A DNA stretch of 32,426 bases from Eubacterium sp. (lineage in GTDB: Bacteria > Bacillota > Clostridia > Lachnospirales > Lachnospiraceae). The position numbers and the translations under genes are program-made. The notes below the pieces were generated by a model. The model saw only the letters and a program-made list of their open reading frames with translations, searched no databases and was not told the origin of the DNA. The stretch spans positions 1 to 32,426 of the forward strand of contig JAILGP010000150.1 of NCBI GenBank assembly GCA_024696635.1, read 5' to 3'. Shown one piece after another: positions 1 to 6,000 of this stretch (its first letter is position 1; each line of letters begins with the position of its first letter).

Positions 1-1
1 G

Positions 2-1090
2 GCTGCTCCTGCAGTTAGAGCCGCTCTTGGTGAGGAGTTCGGATATCCTATCGGAACACCTGTAACAGGAAAGATGGCAGCTGCTATGAGAAGACTTGGC
101 TTCTTCAGAGTTTATGATGTAAACTTTGGTGCTGACCTTACTATTATGGAAGAAGGAACAGAACTTCTTGGACGTCTTACAAATGGCGGAACACTTCCTA
201 TGATTACTTCATGTTCACCAGGTTGGGTAAACTATGCTGAGTATAATTACGGAGATCTTCTTCCACACCTTTCATCATGTAAGTCACCTCATCAGATGCA
301 GGGCGCTATCATTAAGTCATATTGGGCTGAGCAGAATGGCGTTGCACCTGAAGATATATTTGTAGTTTCAGTTATGCCTTGTACAGCTAAGAAGTTCGAG
401 AAGGAACGTGATCAGCTCAAGGTTAATGGAATGGCTGATGTAGATGCAGTTATTACAACAAGAGAGCTTGCTCGTATGATCAAGAGATCAGGTATCATCT
501 TCAACAGACTTCCTGATGAAGATTGGGATCAGGATATCATGGGCGATTACACAGGTGCCGGAGTTATCTTTGGTGTTACTGGTGGTGTTATGGAAGCTGC
601 ACTTCGTACAGTTTACTTCAAGCTTACTGGTAAAGAGTCTGAGCCTATCGAGTTCACAGCTGTTCGTGGCCATGATGCTGGTATCAGAGAGGCTTCTATC
701 GATATCAATGGAACAACAGTTAATGTAGCTATAGCTTCAGGTATGAAGTCAGCTAAGGTTCTTCTTGATGAAATCAGAGAAGGAAAGTCAAAGTATCAGT
801 TCATCGAGATCATGGGTTGTCCTGGTGGATGTATCAATGGTGGTGGTCAGCCTTACGTTCGTGAGTGCTTCCTTCCAGATGAGTCAGATGATATCATGGA
901 TACATACAAGGAGAAGAGAGCTAAGGCACTCTACTCAGAAGATGAGAGACAGGTACTTCGTCAGTCACATAACAATCCTCAGATTGTTGAGCTTTATGAT
1001 AAGTTCCTTGGAGAGCCAAACAGCCATAAGGCTCATGAGCTTCTTCATACTTCATATGCTGCAAGAGAAGGATTTAACGAAGTTCAGTAA
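2..1090 (+). CDS. hydA: [FeFe] hydrogenase catalytic subunit, 3' part (5' end outside the window)
   Basis: The reading frame is open from base 2, so the gene starts upstream; the Met at 74 is internal. The protein carries the three H-cluster signatures in order: L1 as TSCSPGW, L2 as MPCTAKKFE, and L3 as EIMGCPGGCINGGGQP, followed by the short C-terminal 'small subunit' domain. It catalyses reversible reduction of protons to H2 in the cytoplasm. The motif context (SCKSPHQMQG after L1) resembles the catalytic subunit of multimeric NAD(P)-linked or electron-bifurcating hydrogenases (HydA/HndD) rather than a stand-alone ferredoxin enzyme, but the N-terminal FeS domains that would decide this are outside the window. 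L1 has Ser where the classical motif TSCCPxW has the second Cys; I recall this form in multimeric hydrogenases. The gene is followed by a tandem repeat and a terminator, so it is the last gene of its unit. Confidence 0.95.
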   Translation, partial: AAPAVRAALGEEFGYPIGTPVTGKMAAAMRRLGFFRVYDVNFGADLTIMEEGTELLGRLTNGGTLPMITSCSPGWVNYAEYNYGDLLPHLSSCKSPHQMQGAIIKSYWAEQNGVAPEDIFVVSVMPCTAKKFEKERDQLKVNGMADVDAVITTRELARMIKRSGIIFNRLPDEDWDQDIMGDYTGAGVIFGVTGGVMEAALRTVYFKLTGKESEPIEFTAVRGHDAGIREASIDINGTTVNVAIASGMKSAKVLLDEIREGKSKYQFIEIMGCPGGCINGGGQPYVRECFLPDESDDIMDTYKEKRAKALYSEDERQVLRQSHNNPQIVELYDKFLGEPNSHKAHELLHTSYAAREGFNEVQ

Positions 1091-1110
1091 TTATAAACTG
1101 ATAAAAAAGG

Positions 1111-1252
1111 GTTATCATTAGTTTAAATTAAAGAGTTTATCATTAGTTTAAATTAAGAGTTTATCGTTAGTTTAAATTAAAGAGTTTATTGTTAGTTTAA
1201 ATTAAAGAGTTTATCATTAGTTTATAAAAGGGTTTATCATTAGTTTATTGAT
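1111..1252. repeat. AT-rich tandem repeat, about six copies of a 23-25 bp unit
   Basis: Successive copies begin at 1111, 1135, 1159, 1184, 1209 and 1232, each reading close to GTTTATCATTAGTTTAAATT followed by about five more A/G-rich bases. The last two copies diverge at their 3' ends. The array lies between the hydrogenase stop codon and its terminator, so it is transcribed. Just after the stop codon (about 1093-1104) TAAACTGATAAA is nearly the reverse complement of the repeat core, so the RNA could fold onto any copy. No unique spacers separate the copies, so this is not a CRISPR array. Confidence 0.9.
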
Positions 1253-1273
1253 AATTAAATGATAATAAAATAT

Positions 1274-1321
1274 AGCTCCGTATATTTAGGATTACAGATT
1301 CTAGGTATACGGAGCTTTTTC
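1274..1321 (+). terminator. Rho-independent terminator after the hydrogenase
   Basis: An 11-bp perfect stem, AGCTCCGTATA (1274-1284) with TATACGGAGCT (1306-1316), a 21-nt loop, and a T-rich tail. It ends the hydrogenase transcript downstream of the tandem repeat. Confidence 0.9.
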
Positions 1322-1393
1322 TGTTTTGGTAGAAATTAAAAACAGGAGAGCTTAAATATATGATTTGTAAATCTATTATTAATATTTTGAACA

Positions 1394-1444
1394 ATTTATA
1401 ATTCTTTGGTTTATAAATTTTGGACTATTTATAATTCTTTGGTT
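1394..1444. repeat. 18-bp direct repeat abutting the dapA promoter
   Basis: ATTTATAATTCTTTGGTT occurs at 1394-1411 and again at 1427-1444, a 33-bp period. The second copy overlaps the first bases of the -35 box at 1443. It may be a simple duplication of an AT-rich upstream promoter element; no protein-binding role can be shown from sequence. Confidence 0.75.
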
Positions 1445-1471
1445 GACAGACCTGTGGTAGAATGTTATAGT
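1443..1471 (+). promoter_or_regulatory. Sigma-A promoter for the dapA unit
   Basis: TTGACA (1443-1448), a 17-bp spacer, then TATAGT (1466-1471). This near-consensus promoter sits about 10 bp before the first pairing element of the lysine riboswitch, as expected if transcription starts at the riboswitch 5' end. Confidence 0.8.
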
Positions 1472-1480
1472 CAGTTTTGA

Positions 1481-1647
1481 TGTAGAGGATGCGATGATCA
1501 TAAGTATCAGACTGGACGGGACCGACCCGGAGGAAAATCTGAGAAAGGGTGATTCGCCGAAGGCATATTGTTTCGGTAACAGTATGTACTGGGCTTTAGA
1601 TTAATAGTCTAAAGACTGTCATCTTGCATGCAGGATGGAGTGCTACG
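1481..1647 (+). promoter_or_regulatory. Lysine riboswitch (L box) aptamer
   Basis: The conserved lysine-aptamer blocks appear in order: GTAGAGGATGCG at the 5' side, AAAGGGTGATTCGCCGAAGG in the middle, GACTGTCAT, and GGAGTGCTAC closing the P1 helix with the 5' TGTAG. Length and block order match the L-box family, which binds L-lysine in the nascent mRNA. It lies directly upstream of dapA, a first-committed lysine/DAP gene, with a terminator hairpin between, so lysine is expected to lower expression. Confidence 0.95.
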
Positions 1648-1666
1648 GTGGATTAGATTATATTTC

Positions 1667-1705
1667 TGGTGGACCGAACTCCGTTTTGGTCCACCATATT
1701 TATTT
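1667..1705 (+). terminator. Attenuator hairpin of the lysine riboswitch
   Basis: TGGTGGACC (1667-1675) pairs perfectly with GGTCCACCA (1688-1696) and is followed by TATTTATTT. It lies between the aptamer and the dapA ribosome binding site, the classic place for the expression platform. GGTGGATT just after the aptamer (about 1647-1654) resembles the 5' arm of the stem and could take part in switching. Confidence 0.85.
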
Positions 1706-1758
1706 GGGGGCCTAAGCAAAGATTTATTATAATTCATAAATCAAGGGAGGATTTTGAA

Positions 1759-2655
1759 ATGGCAATTTTTACTGGTTCAGGTGTGGCTCTTGTTACACCA
1801 TTTAAGGAGAATTCTGAGGTCGATTATGAGCAGCTTAGAAAGCTTGTTGATTATCATGTTGACCATAAGACAGATGCGATAATTGTTTGTGGAACTACAG
1901 GTGAGTCTGCAACTATGACTGTTGAGGAGCATCTTGAGTGCATCTCTGTTGTTGCAGAGCAGGCTGATGGACGTATCAAGGTTATAGCAGGTACAGGTTC
2001 AAATGATACTGCAACTGCTGTAGAGCTTTCAGTAGAGGCTGAAAAATGTGGAGTTGATGGACTTCTTCTTGTTACTCCTTACTACAATAAGGCAACTCAG
2101 GGCGGTCTTATCCAGCATTATGGAAAGGTTGCGGAGGCTGTAGATGTTCCTATGATTCTTTATAATGTACAAAGCAGAACAGGAGTGAATATACTTCCTA
2201 AGACTGCAGTTACACTTGCAAAGAAGTATTCTAATATTGTTGCTATAAAGGAAGCTTCAGGTAGTATATCACAGGTGGCAGAGCTTTCTAATCTTATTCG
2301 TAAGGAAGGGGTAAATCTTGATATTTATTCAGGAAATGATGATCAGATTCTTCCTATCCTTTCACTTGGAGGACTTGGTGTTATATCAGTTACTGCTAAT
2401 ATTATTCCTGATGATACTCATGATCTTTGTCAGAAATTCTTTGATGGAGATATTAAGGGCGCAAGAGAACTTCAGCTAAAGGCTATAGACCTTTGTAAGG
2501 CACTTTTCTGTGAGGTTAATCCTATTCCTGTTAAGAAGGCTACTCAGCTTATGGGTATGACAAATGGACTTGTAAGACTTCCTCTTACAGAGATGGAACC
2601 TGAGAATACTGCTCTTCTTGAAAAGGTTATGAGAGAATATGGCATTGAATTTTAA
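1759..2655 (+). CDS. dapA: 4-hydroxy-tetrahydrodipicolinate synthase
   Basis: This 298-residue enzyme condenses pyruvate with aspartate semialdehyde, the first step of the DAP/lysine branch, in the cytoplasm. Family motifs are present: GTTGE at residues 45-49, the active-site Tyr135 in YNVQSRTG, and the Schiff-base Lys164 in AIKEASG. The usual Pro of YNVPSRTG is Gln here. I start it at the ATG at 1759 because GGGAGG lies 8 bases upstream and MAIFTGSGVALVTPF is the usual family N-terminus. The in-frame ATG at 1669 falls inside the attenuator stem and is not a real start. It is controlled by the lysine riboswitch and followed 121 bp later by dapB. Confidence 0.97.
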   Translation: MAIFTGSGVALVTPFKENSEVDYEQLRKLVDYHVDHKTDAIIVCGTTGESATMTVEEHLECISVVAEQADGRIKVIAGTGSNDTATAVELSVEAEKCGVDGLLLVTPYYNKATQGGLIQHYGKVAEAVDVPMILYNVQSRTGVNILPKTAVTLAKKYSNIVAIKEASGSISQVAELSNLIRKEGVNLDIYSGNDDQILPILSLGGLGVISVTANIIPDDTHDLCQKFFDGDIKGARELQLKAIDLCKALFCEVNPIPVKKATQLMGMTNGLVRLPLTEMEPENTALLEKVMREYGIEF

Positions 2656-2760
2656 ATAGTGTTAATTGATTTTAAATAATTTTAGAAGTTTTAAATGATA
2701 CAAATTGATTTTAAATGTTTTTAGAAGTTTTAAATGATATTAATTGTCTTAAATGATTAT
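2644..2760. repeat. 39-bp tandem repeat in the dapA-dapB spacer
   Basis: Two full copies of a 39-bp unit start at 2665 and 2704 (ATTGATTTTAAAT at the head, TTAGAAGTTTTAAATGATA in the body) and a truncated third starts at 2743. The end of dapA including its stop codon (ATTGAATTTTAAATAG, 2644-2659) looks like the head of the unit, so the array may have grown from the gene's own 3' end. A 39-bp period keeps the same reading frame from copy to copy. Confidence 0.85.
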
Positions 2761-2776
2761 ATAATTGGAGATTATT

Positions 2777-3544
2777 ATGACTAGAATAATTATGAGTGGA
2801 TGCTGTGGTCGTATGGGCAGAGTTATCACTGATATAGTGGCTGCTGATTTAGACACAGAAATAGTCGCTGGAATAGATATAATAGAAGATGAAAGAATGA
2901 CCTATCCTATATATGCAAATCCTGCAGATATCAAGGAAGAGGCTGATGTGATAATTGATTTTTCATCTCCTAAGGTTTTAGGGAGACTGATTGATTACGC
3001 AGTAAGTAAGAAGATTCCTATGGTGCTTTGTACAACAGGATATAGTGAGGAAGAGGTTAAGCTGATCAATGAGACATCAGAAAAAATAGCAATACTTAGA
3101 TCTGGAAATATGAGTCTTGGTATCAATACTATCATTAATCTGCTTAAGACAGCTACATCTGTATTTTGCCCTGCAGGATTTGATGTTGAAATCGTTGAAC
3201 AGCACCACCATAACAAGCTGGATGCTCCTTCAGGAACAGCCCTTATGCTTGCAGATGCTGTAAATGAAGCTGGCGGAGGCGACTACGAATATATTTATGA
3301 TAGAAGTGACAGACGTGCTAAGCGTGATGCTAAGGAGCTTGGAATTTCAGCTGTAAGAGCTGGTTCTATTCCTGGAACTCATGAAGTTATTTTTGCAGGC
3401 CAGGATGAGGTTATAGAGATAAAGCATATAGCTTATTCAAGAAATATATTTGGAAATGGTGCAGTAAGCGCAGCTAAGTTCCTTGCAGCTAAGGAATCAG
3501 GAATGTATAGCATGCGTGATGTTATCGATCAGGCAATCAGCTAG
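2777..3544 (+). CDS. dapB: 4-hydroxy-tetrahydrodipicolinate reductase
   Basis: This 255-residue enzyme reduces the DapA product with NAD(P)H, giving tetrahydrodipicolinate for DAP and lysine. The N-terminal Rossmann motif reads SGCCGRMGR. The C-terminal substrate-binding signature is EQHHHNKLDAPSGTA, with the catalytic His-His at 143-144 and Lys147. Length is close to the family norm. The ATG at 2777 is chosen because GGAG at 2767-2770 is six bases upstream; a TTG at 2765 overlaps that site. It follows dapA without an intervening terminator, so it is probably under the same riboswitch. Its last codons form the first copy of a 21-bp tandem repeat. Confidence 0.96.
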   Translation: MTRIIMSGCCGRMGRVITDIVAADLDTEIVAGIDIIEDERMTYPIYANPADIKEEADVIIDFSSPKVLGRLIDYAVSKKIPMVLCTTGYSEEEVKLINETSEKIAILRSGNMSLGINTIINLLKTATSVFCPAGFDVEIVEQHHHNKLDAPSGTALMLADAVNEAGGGDYEYIYDRSDRRAKRDAKELGISAVRAGSIPGTHEVIFAGQDEVIEIKHIAYSRNIFGNGAVSAAKFLAAKESGMYSMRDVIDQAIS

Positions 3545-3618
3545 AAAAAACTTGTAATCGGCTGGAAAAAACTGGTAATCTGCCAGAATATAATTGGAGA
3601 TTACCAGAGAAATGACTA
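3535..3618. repeat. 21-bp tandem repeat starting inside the dapB stop region
   Basis: Four 21-bp copies run end to end from 3535, 3556, 3577 and 3598. Copy 1 begins AATCAGCTAGAAAAAACTTG and includes the last dapB codons and its TAG stop; copy 2 begins AATCGGCTGGAAAAAACTGG; copies 3 and 4 are more diverged. The phase is exact, which argues against chance similarity of AT-rich sequence. Confidence 0.8.
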
Positions 3619-3667
3619 GGTTATAAGCTGAGGAGTAAGCTATAAGATAAATGATAGGAGATTAGAT

Positions 3668-3997
3668 ATGACTGAAGAACAGATTCTGTGTAGTGCTTCA
3701 AAATATACTAAGAAATTTTATCTGAACCCAAGATATTCAAATCTTCCTAAAAAAATACAGGATGAGCTTAAGGTTGCCCTTGTTATATTTACAGAGGAAA
3801 TAGGTGGTACCATATATCTTTATTTTGATGATGAGGGTGGACTTTCCATAGCAACTGATTACAATGAGGATGATTTCCTTTATGATGAAATAGGAAGTGG
3901 ACTTAAGGTTAATCAGCTTCGTATGGAGAAGAGAGAGCTCTTTGAACAGCTTGAGGAATATTATGAGCTGCTTATTATGATGAGGGACGGCGTATAA
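3668..3997 (+). CDS. Small conserved protein, DUF6145-like
   Basis: A 109-residue acidic soluble protein with no signal peptide or membrane segment. From memory it matches the small DUF6145 family of Lachnospiraceae: a start of the type ILCSASKYTKKFYLNP, a central 'VIFTEEIGGTIYLYFDDEG' strand-rich part, the block DEIGSGLKVNQL, and a charged C-terminal helix. The function of the family is not known to me. GGAG lies 7 bases before the ATG. It sits between dapB and coaX in the same orientation without terminators, so it is probably cotranscribed with them. The LYDEIGSGLK block is likely the most conserved part, but no catalytic motif is visible. Confidence 0.8.
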   Translation: MTEEQILCSASKYTKKFYLNPRYSNLPKKIQDELKVALVIFTEEIGGTIYLYFDDEGGLSIATDYNEDDFLYDEIGSGLKVNQLRMEKRELFEQLEEYYELLIMMRDGV

Positions 3998-4084
3998 TAT
4001 ACTAATAAATATAGAAAGAATAATGGGGGATTATATTATCCAAGTAGACTTGAAGGGTGATATATCCTGAAATGAGGTATGGGC

Positions 4085-4852
4085 ATGTTATTTGCTATAG
4101 ATGTTGGAAATACAAATATTACAATTGGTCTTTTTGATGGAAAGAAGCTGGTTAAGCAGTTTCGTATGATTACTAAAACCAATAGGACATCTGATGAATA
4201 TGGCGTATTCTTCAGACAGTGGCTCAGCGTAAATGGAATTGAGGATGCTACTATAAAAAATGTTATTATATCCTCTGTTGTTCCAAATATTATGCATTCA
4301 CTTACAAGTGGTATTATTAAGTATTTCAATACAGCTCCTCTTATTGTTGCTCCTGGTCTTAAGACAGGAATCAGGGTTGCTATTCATAATCCTAAGGAAC
4401 TTGGTGCCGACAGACTTGTTGATGCAGTTGCTGCTTTTGAAATGTATGGAGGTCCTGTTATAGTAGTAGACTTTGGTACAGCTACAACTCATGATCTTGT
4501 ATTGGAGGATGGTACATTTGCAGCAGGAGTAACTTCTCCTGGAATCAGACTTTCTGCAAATGCCCTTTGGACAGGTACTGCTAAGCTGCCTGAGGTTGAA
4601 ATCTGTAAGGTGGATACTGTACTTGGAAAGGATACTGTTTCAAGTATGCAGGCTGGTATCTATTATGGATATATTGGCCAGACAGAATATATCATTAAGC
4701 AGATTAAGAAGGAGTCGGGACTTGATGATATCAAGGTTGTAGCCACAGGTGGTCTTGGGAAGCTTATTTCTGAGGCAACAGATGCAATAGATATATATGA
4801 TCCAGAGCTTACACTTCATGGACTTAGAATAATTCACGATAAGCAGAAATAA
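4085..4852 (+). CDS. coaX: Type III pantothenate kinase
   Basis: This 255-residue enzyme phosphorylates pantothenate, the first step to coenzyme A. It has the ASKHA-fold phosphate loop DVGNTN at residues 6-11, the GADR block at 107-110 with the catalytic Asp109, and [11 protein letters not shown] for nucleotide binding (the family more often has DFGTATTFDVV). The C-terminus ends with the usual DPELTLHGL block. I start at the ATG at 4085: GAGG at 4074-4077 is seven bases before it, but only one base from the alternative ATG at 4079, and [11 protein letters not shown] is the usual family start. It is followed after 21 bp by dus, an arrangement with dus that I recall in several Firmicutes. Confidence 0.96.
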   Translation: MLFAIDVGNTNITIGLFDGKKLVKQFRMITKTNRTSDEYGVFFRQWLSVNGIEDATIKNVIISSVVPNIMHSLTSGIIKYFNTAPLIVAPGLKTGIRVAIHNPKELGADRLVDAVAAFEMYGGPVIVVDFGTATTHDLVLEDGTFAAGVTSPGIRLSANALWTGTAKLPEVEICKVDTVLGKDTVSSMQAGIYYGYIGQTEYIIKQIKKESGLDDIKVVATGGLGKLISEATDAIDIYDPELTLHGLRIIHDKQK

Positions 4853-4873
4853 GTATAAATAAGTATAAATAAT
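4847..4873. repeat. 10-bp tandem repeat spanning the coaX stop and the dus leader
   Basis: AAATAAGTAT occurs twice head to tail at 4847-4866, followed by AAATAAT to 4873. The first copy contains the coaX TAA stop. The array forms the whole coaX-dus spacer and leaves no Shine-Dalgarno sequence in front of dus. Confidence 0.75.
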
Positions 4874-5827
4874 ATGAAAGACCTATTTACTAATAAATTA
4901 ATACTTGGACCAATGGCAGGGGTGACAGACCTGCCTTTTCGCATTTTATGTAAGGAGGAGGGGGCAGACCTAATGGTGACCGAAATGGTTTCTGCCAAGG
5001 GGCTTTACTATGGAAGTCCAAAGACAGATATCCTTCTTATTACATGTCCGGAGGAAAAACCGGTGGGAGTCCAGATTTTCGGAAGTGATCCTGATATAAT
5101 GGCTAGTCAGGCCAAGAGGCTCATGGAACGAAAATATGATTTTGTGGATATAAATATGGGTTGTCCCGTTCCTAAGATTGTAAATAATGGTGAGGGTTCG
5201 GCCCTTATGAAAAAGCCTGATCTGGTAAAGGATATAGTGAAGGCTGTATCTCAGGCTGTAGATGTTCCGGTTACAGTCAAGATAAGGTCGGGATTTTCGG
5301 ATGATCAGATAAATGCACCGGAAATCGCTATTGCTGCTCAGGAGGGCGGTGCTGCTGCGGTTGCTGTACATGCAAGGACCAGAATGCAGTTTTATTCTGG
5401 CAAGGCAGACTGGTCAGTTATAAAAAAGGTAAAGGAAAGTGTCGATATTCCTGTTATTGGAAATGGCGATATCCAAAGCTATAAGGATGTTTTAAGGATG
5501 AAGGAAGAAACTGGCTGTGACAGCTTTATGATAGCAAGAGCTGCTAAGGGCAATCCTTGGATATTCCGAGAGATAAAGGCTGGTCTTGAGGGCGGAGAAA
5601 AAAATATTCCTCCAAGACCTGAGAGACAGGAGATAAGGGATATGCTTTTAAGACATATTAATCTCATGCTTGAGCTTAAGGGTGAATATATAGGTGTCAG
5701 GGAAATGAGAAAACATGTCGCCTGGTATACAGAGGGCATGTACAATTCGGCTAAGCTTAGAAGCAAGGTATGCTCTATAGAATCGGCGGAAGAATTGATT
5801 GATGAAATAAATAAAACTTTAAGTTAA
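4874..5827 (+). CDS. dus: tRNA-dihydrouridine synthase (DusB-like)
   Basis: This 317-residue flavoenzyme reduces uridines of the tRNA D-loop. It shows the FMN TIM-barrel start LILGPMAGVTDLPFR, the catalytic Cys97 in NMGCPVPKIV, KIRSGF and HARTRMQFYSGKADW in mid-barrel, and ARAAKGNPWIF, then a helical tRNA-binding tail. Length is normal for the family. The start is fixed by the conserved N-terminus, yet no GGAG-like site lies in the 20 bases upstream, which are made of the 10-bp repeat. Translation may depend on coupling with coaX. No terminator follows at once; a 28-bp repeat array does. Confidence 0.95.
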   Translation: MKDLFTNKLILGPMAGVTDLPFRILCKEEGADLMVTEMVSAKGLYYGSPKTDILLITCPEEKPVGVQIFGSDPDIMASQAKRLMERKYDFVDINMGCPVPKIVNNGEGSALMKKPDLVKDIVKAVSQAVDVPVTVKIRSGFSDDQINAPEIAIAAQEGGAAAVAVHARTRMQFYSGKADWSVIKKVKESVDIPVIGNGDIQSYKDVLRMKEETGCDSFMIARAAKGNPWIFREIKAGLEGGEKNIPPRPERQEIRDMLLRHINLMLELKGEYIGVREMRKHVAWYTEGMYNSAKLRSKVCSIESAEELIDEINKTLS

Positions 5828-5872
5828 GTTATTAATTGGTGATATATAAAATTATCAGGTCAGATTAATGAG

Positions 5873-5956
5873 TTTACTTATTAAGAAAAATTTATTATGG
5901 TATACTTATTCAGAAAAATTTATTATGGTTTACTTATTGAGATAAATTTATTACAT
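5873..5956. repeat. 28-bp tandem repeat, three copies
   Basis: Copies begin at 5873, 5901 and 5929, each of the form TTTACTTATT-N-AGAAAAATTTATTATGG with few changes. A fragment of the unit (TTTAAATTTACTTAG) precedes the ribosome binding site of the next gene. The array fills most of the dus to 6001 spacer. Confidence 0.88.
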
Positions 5957-6000
5957 TTAGTTTTAATATTTTTAAATTTACTTAGTGGAAGGGGTAAAAG

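Noticed and set aside
1111..1252. A CRISPR-like array
   Set aside because: The copies are directly adjacent with no unique spacers, differ in length and sequence, and no cas gene is near.
1669..1758. An in-frame N-terminal extension of DapA from the ATG at 1669
   Set aside because: The start lies inside the riboswitch terminator stem, the extension is not part of the family, and GGGAGG points to the ATG at 1759.
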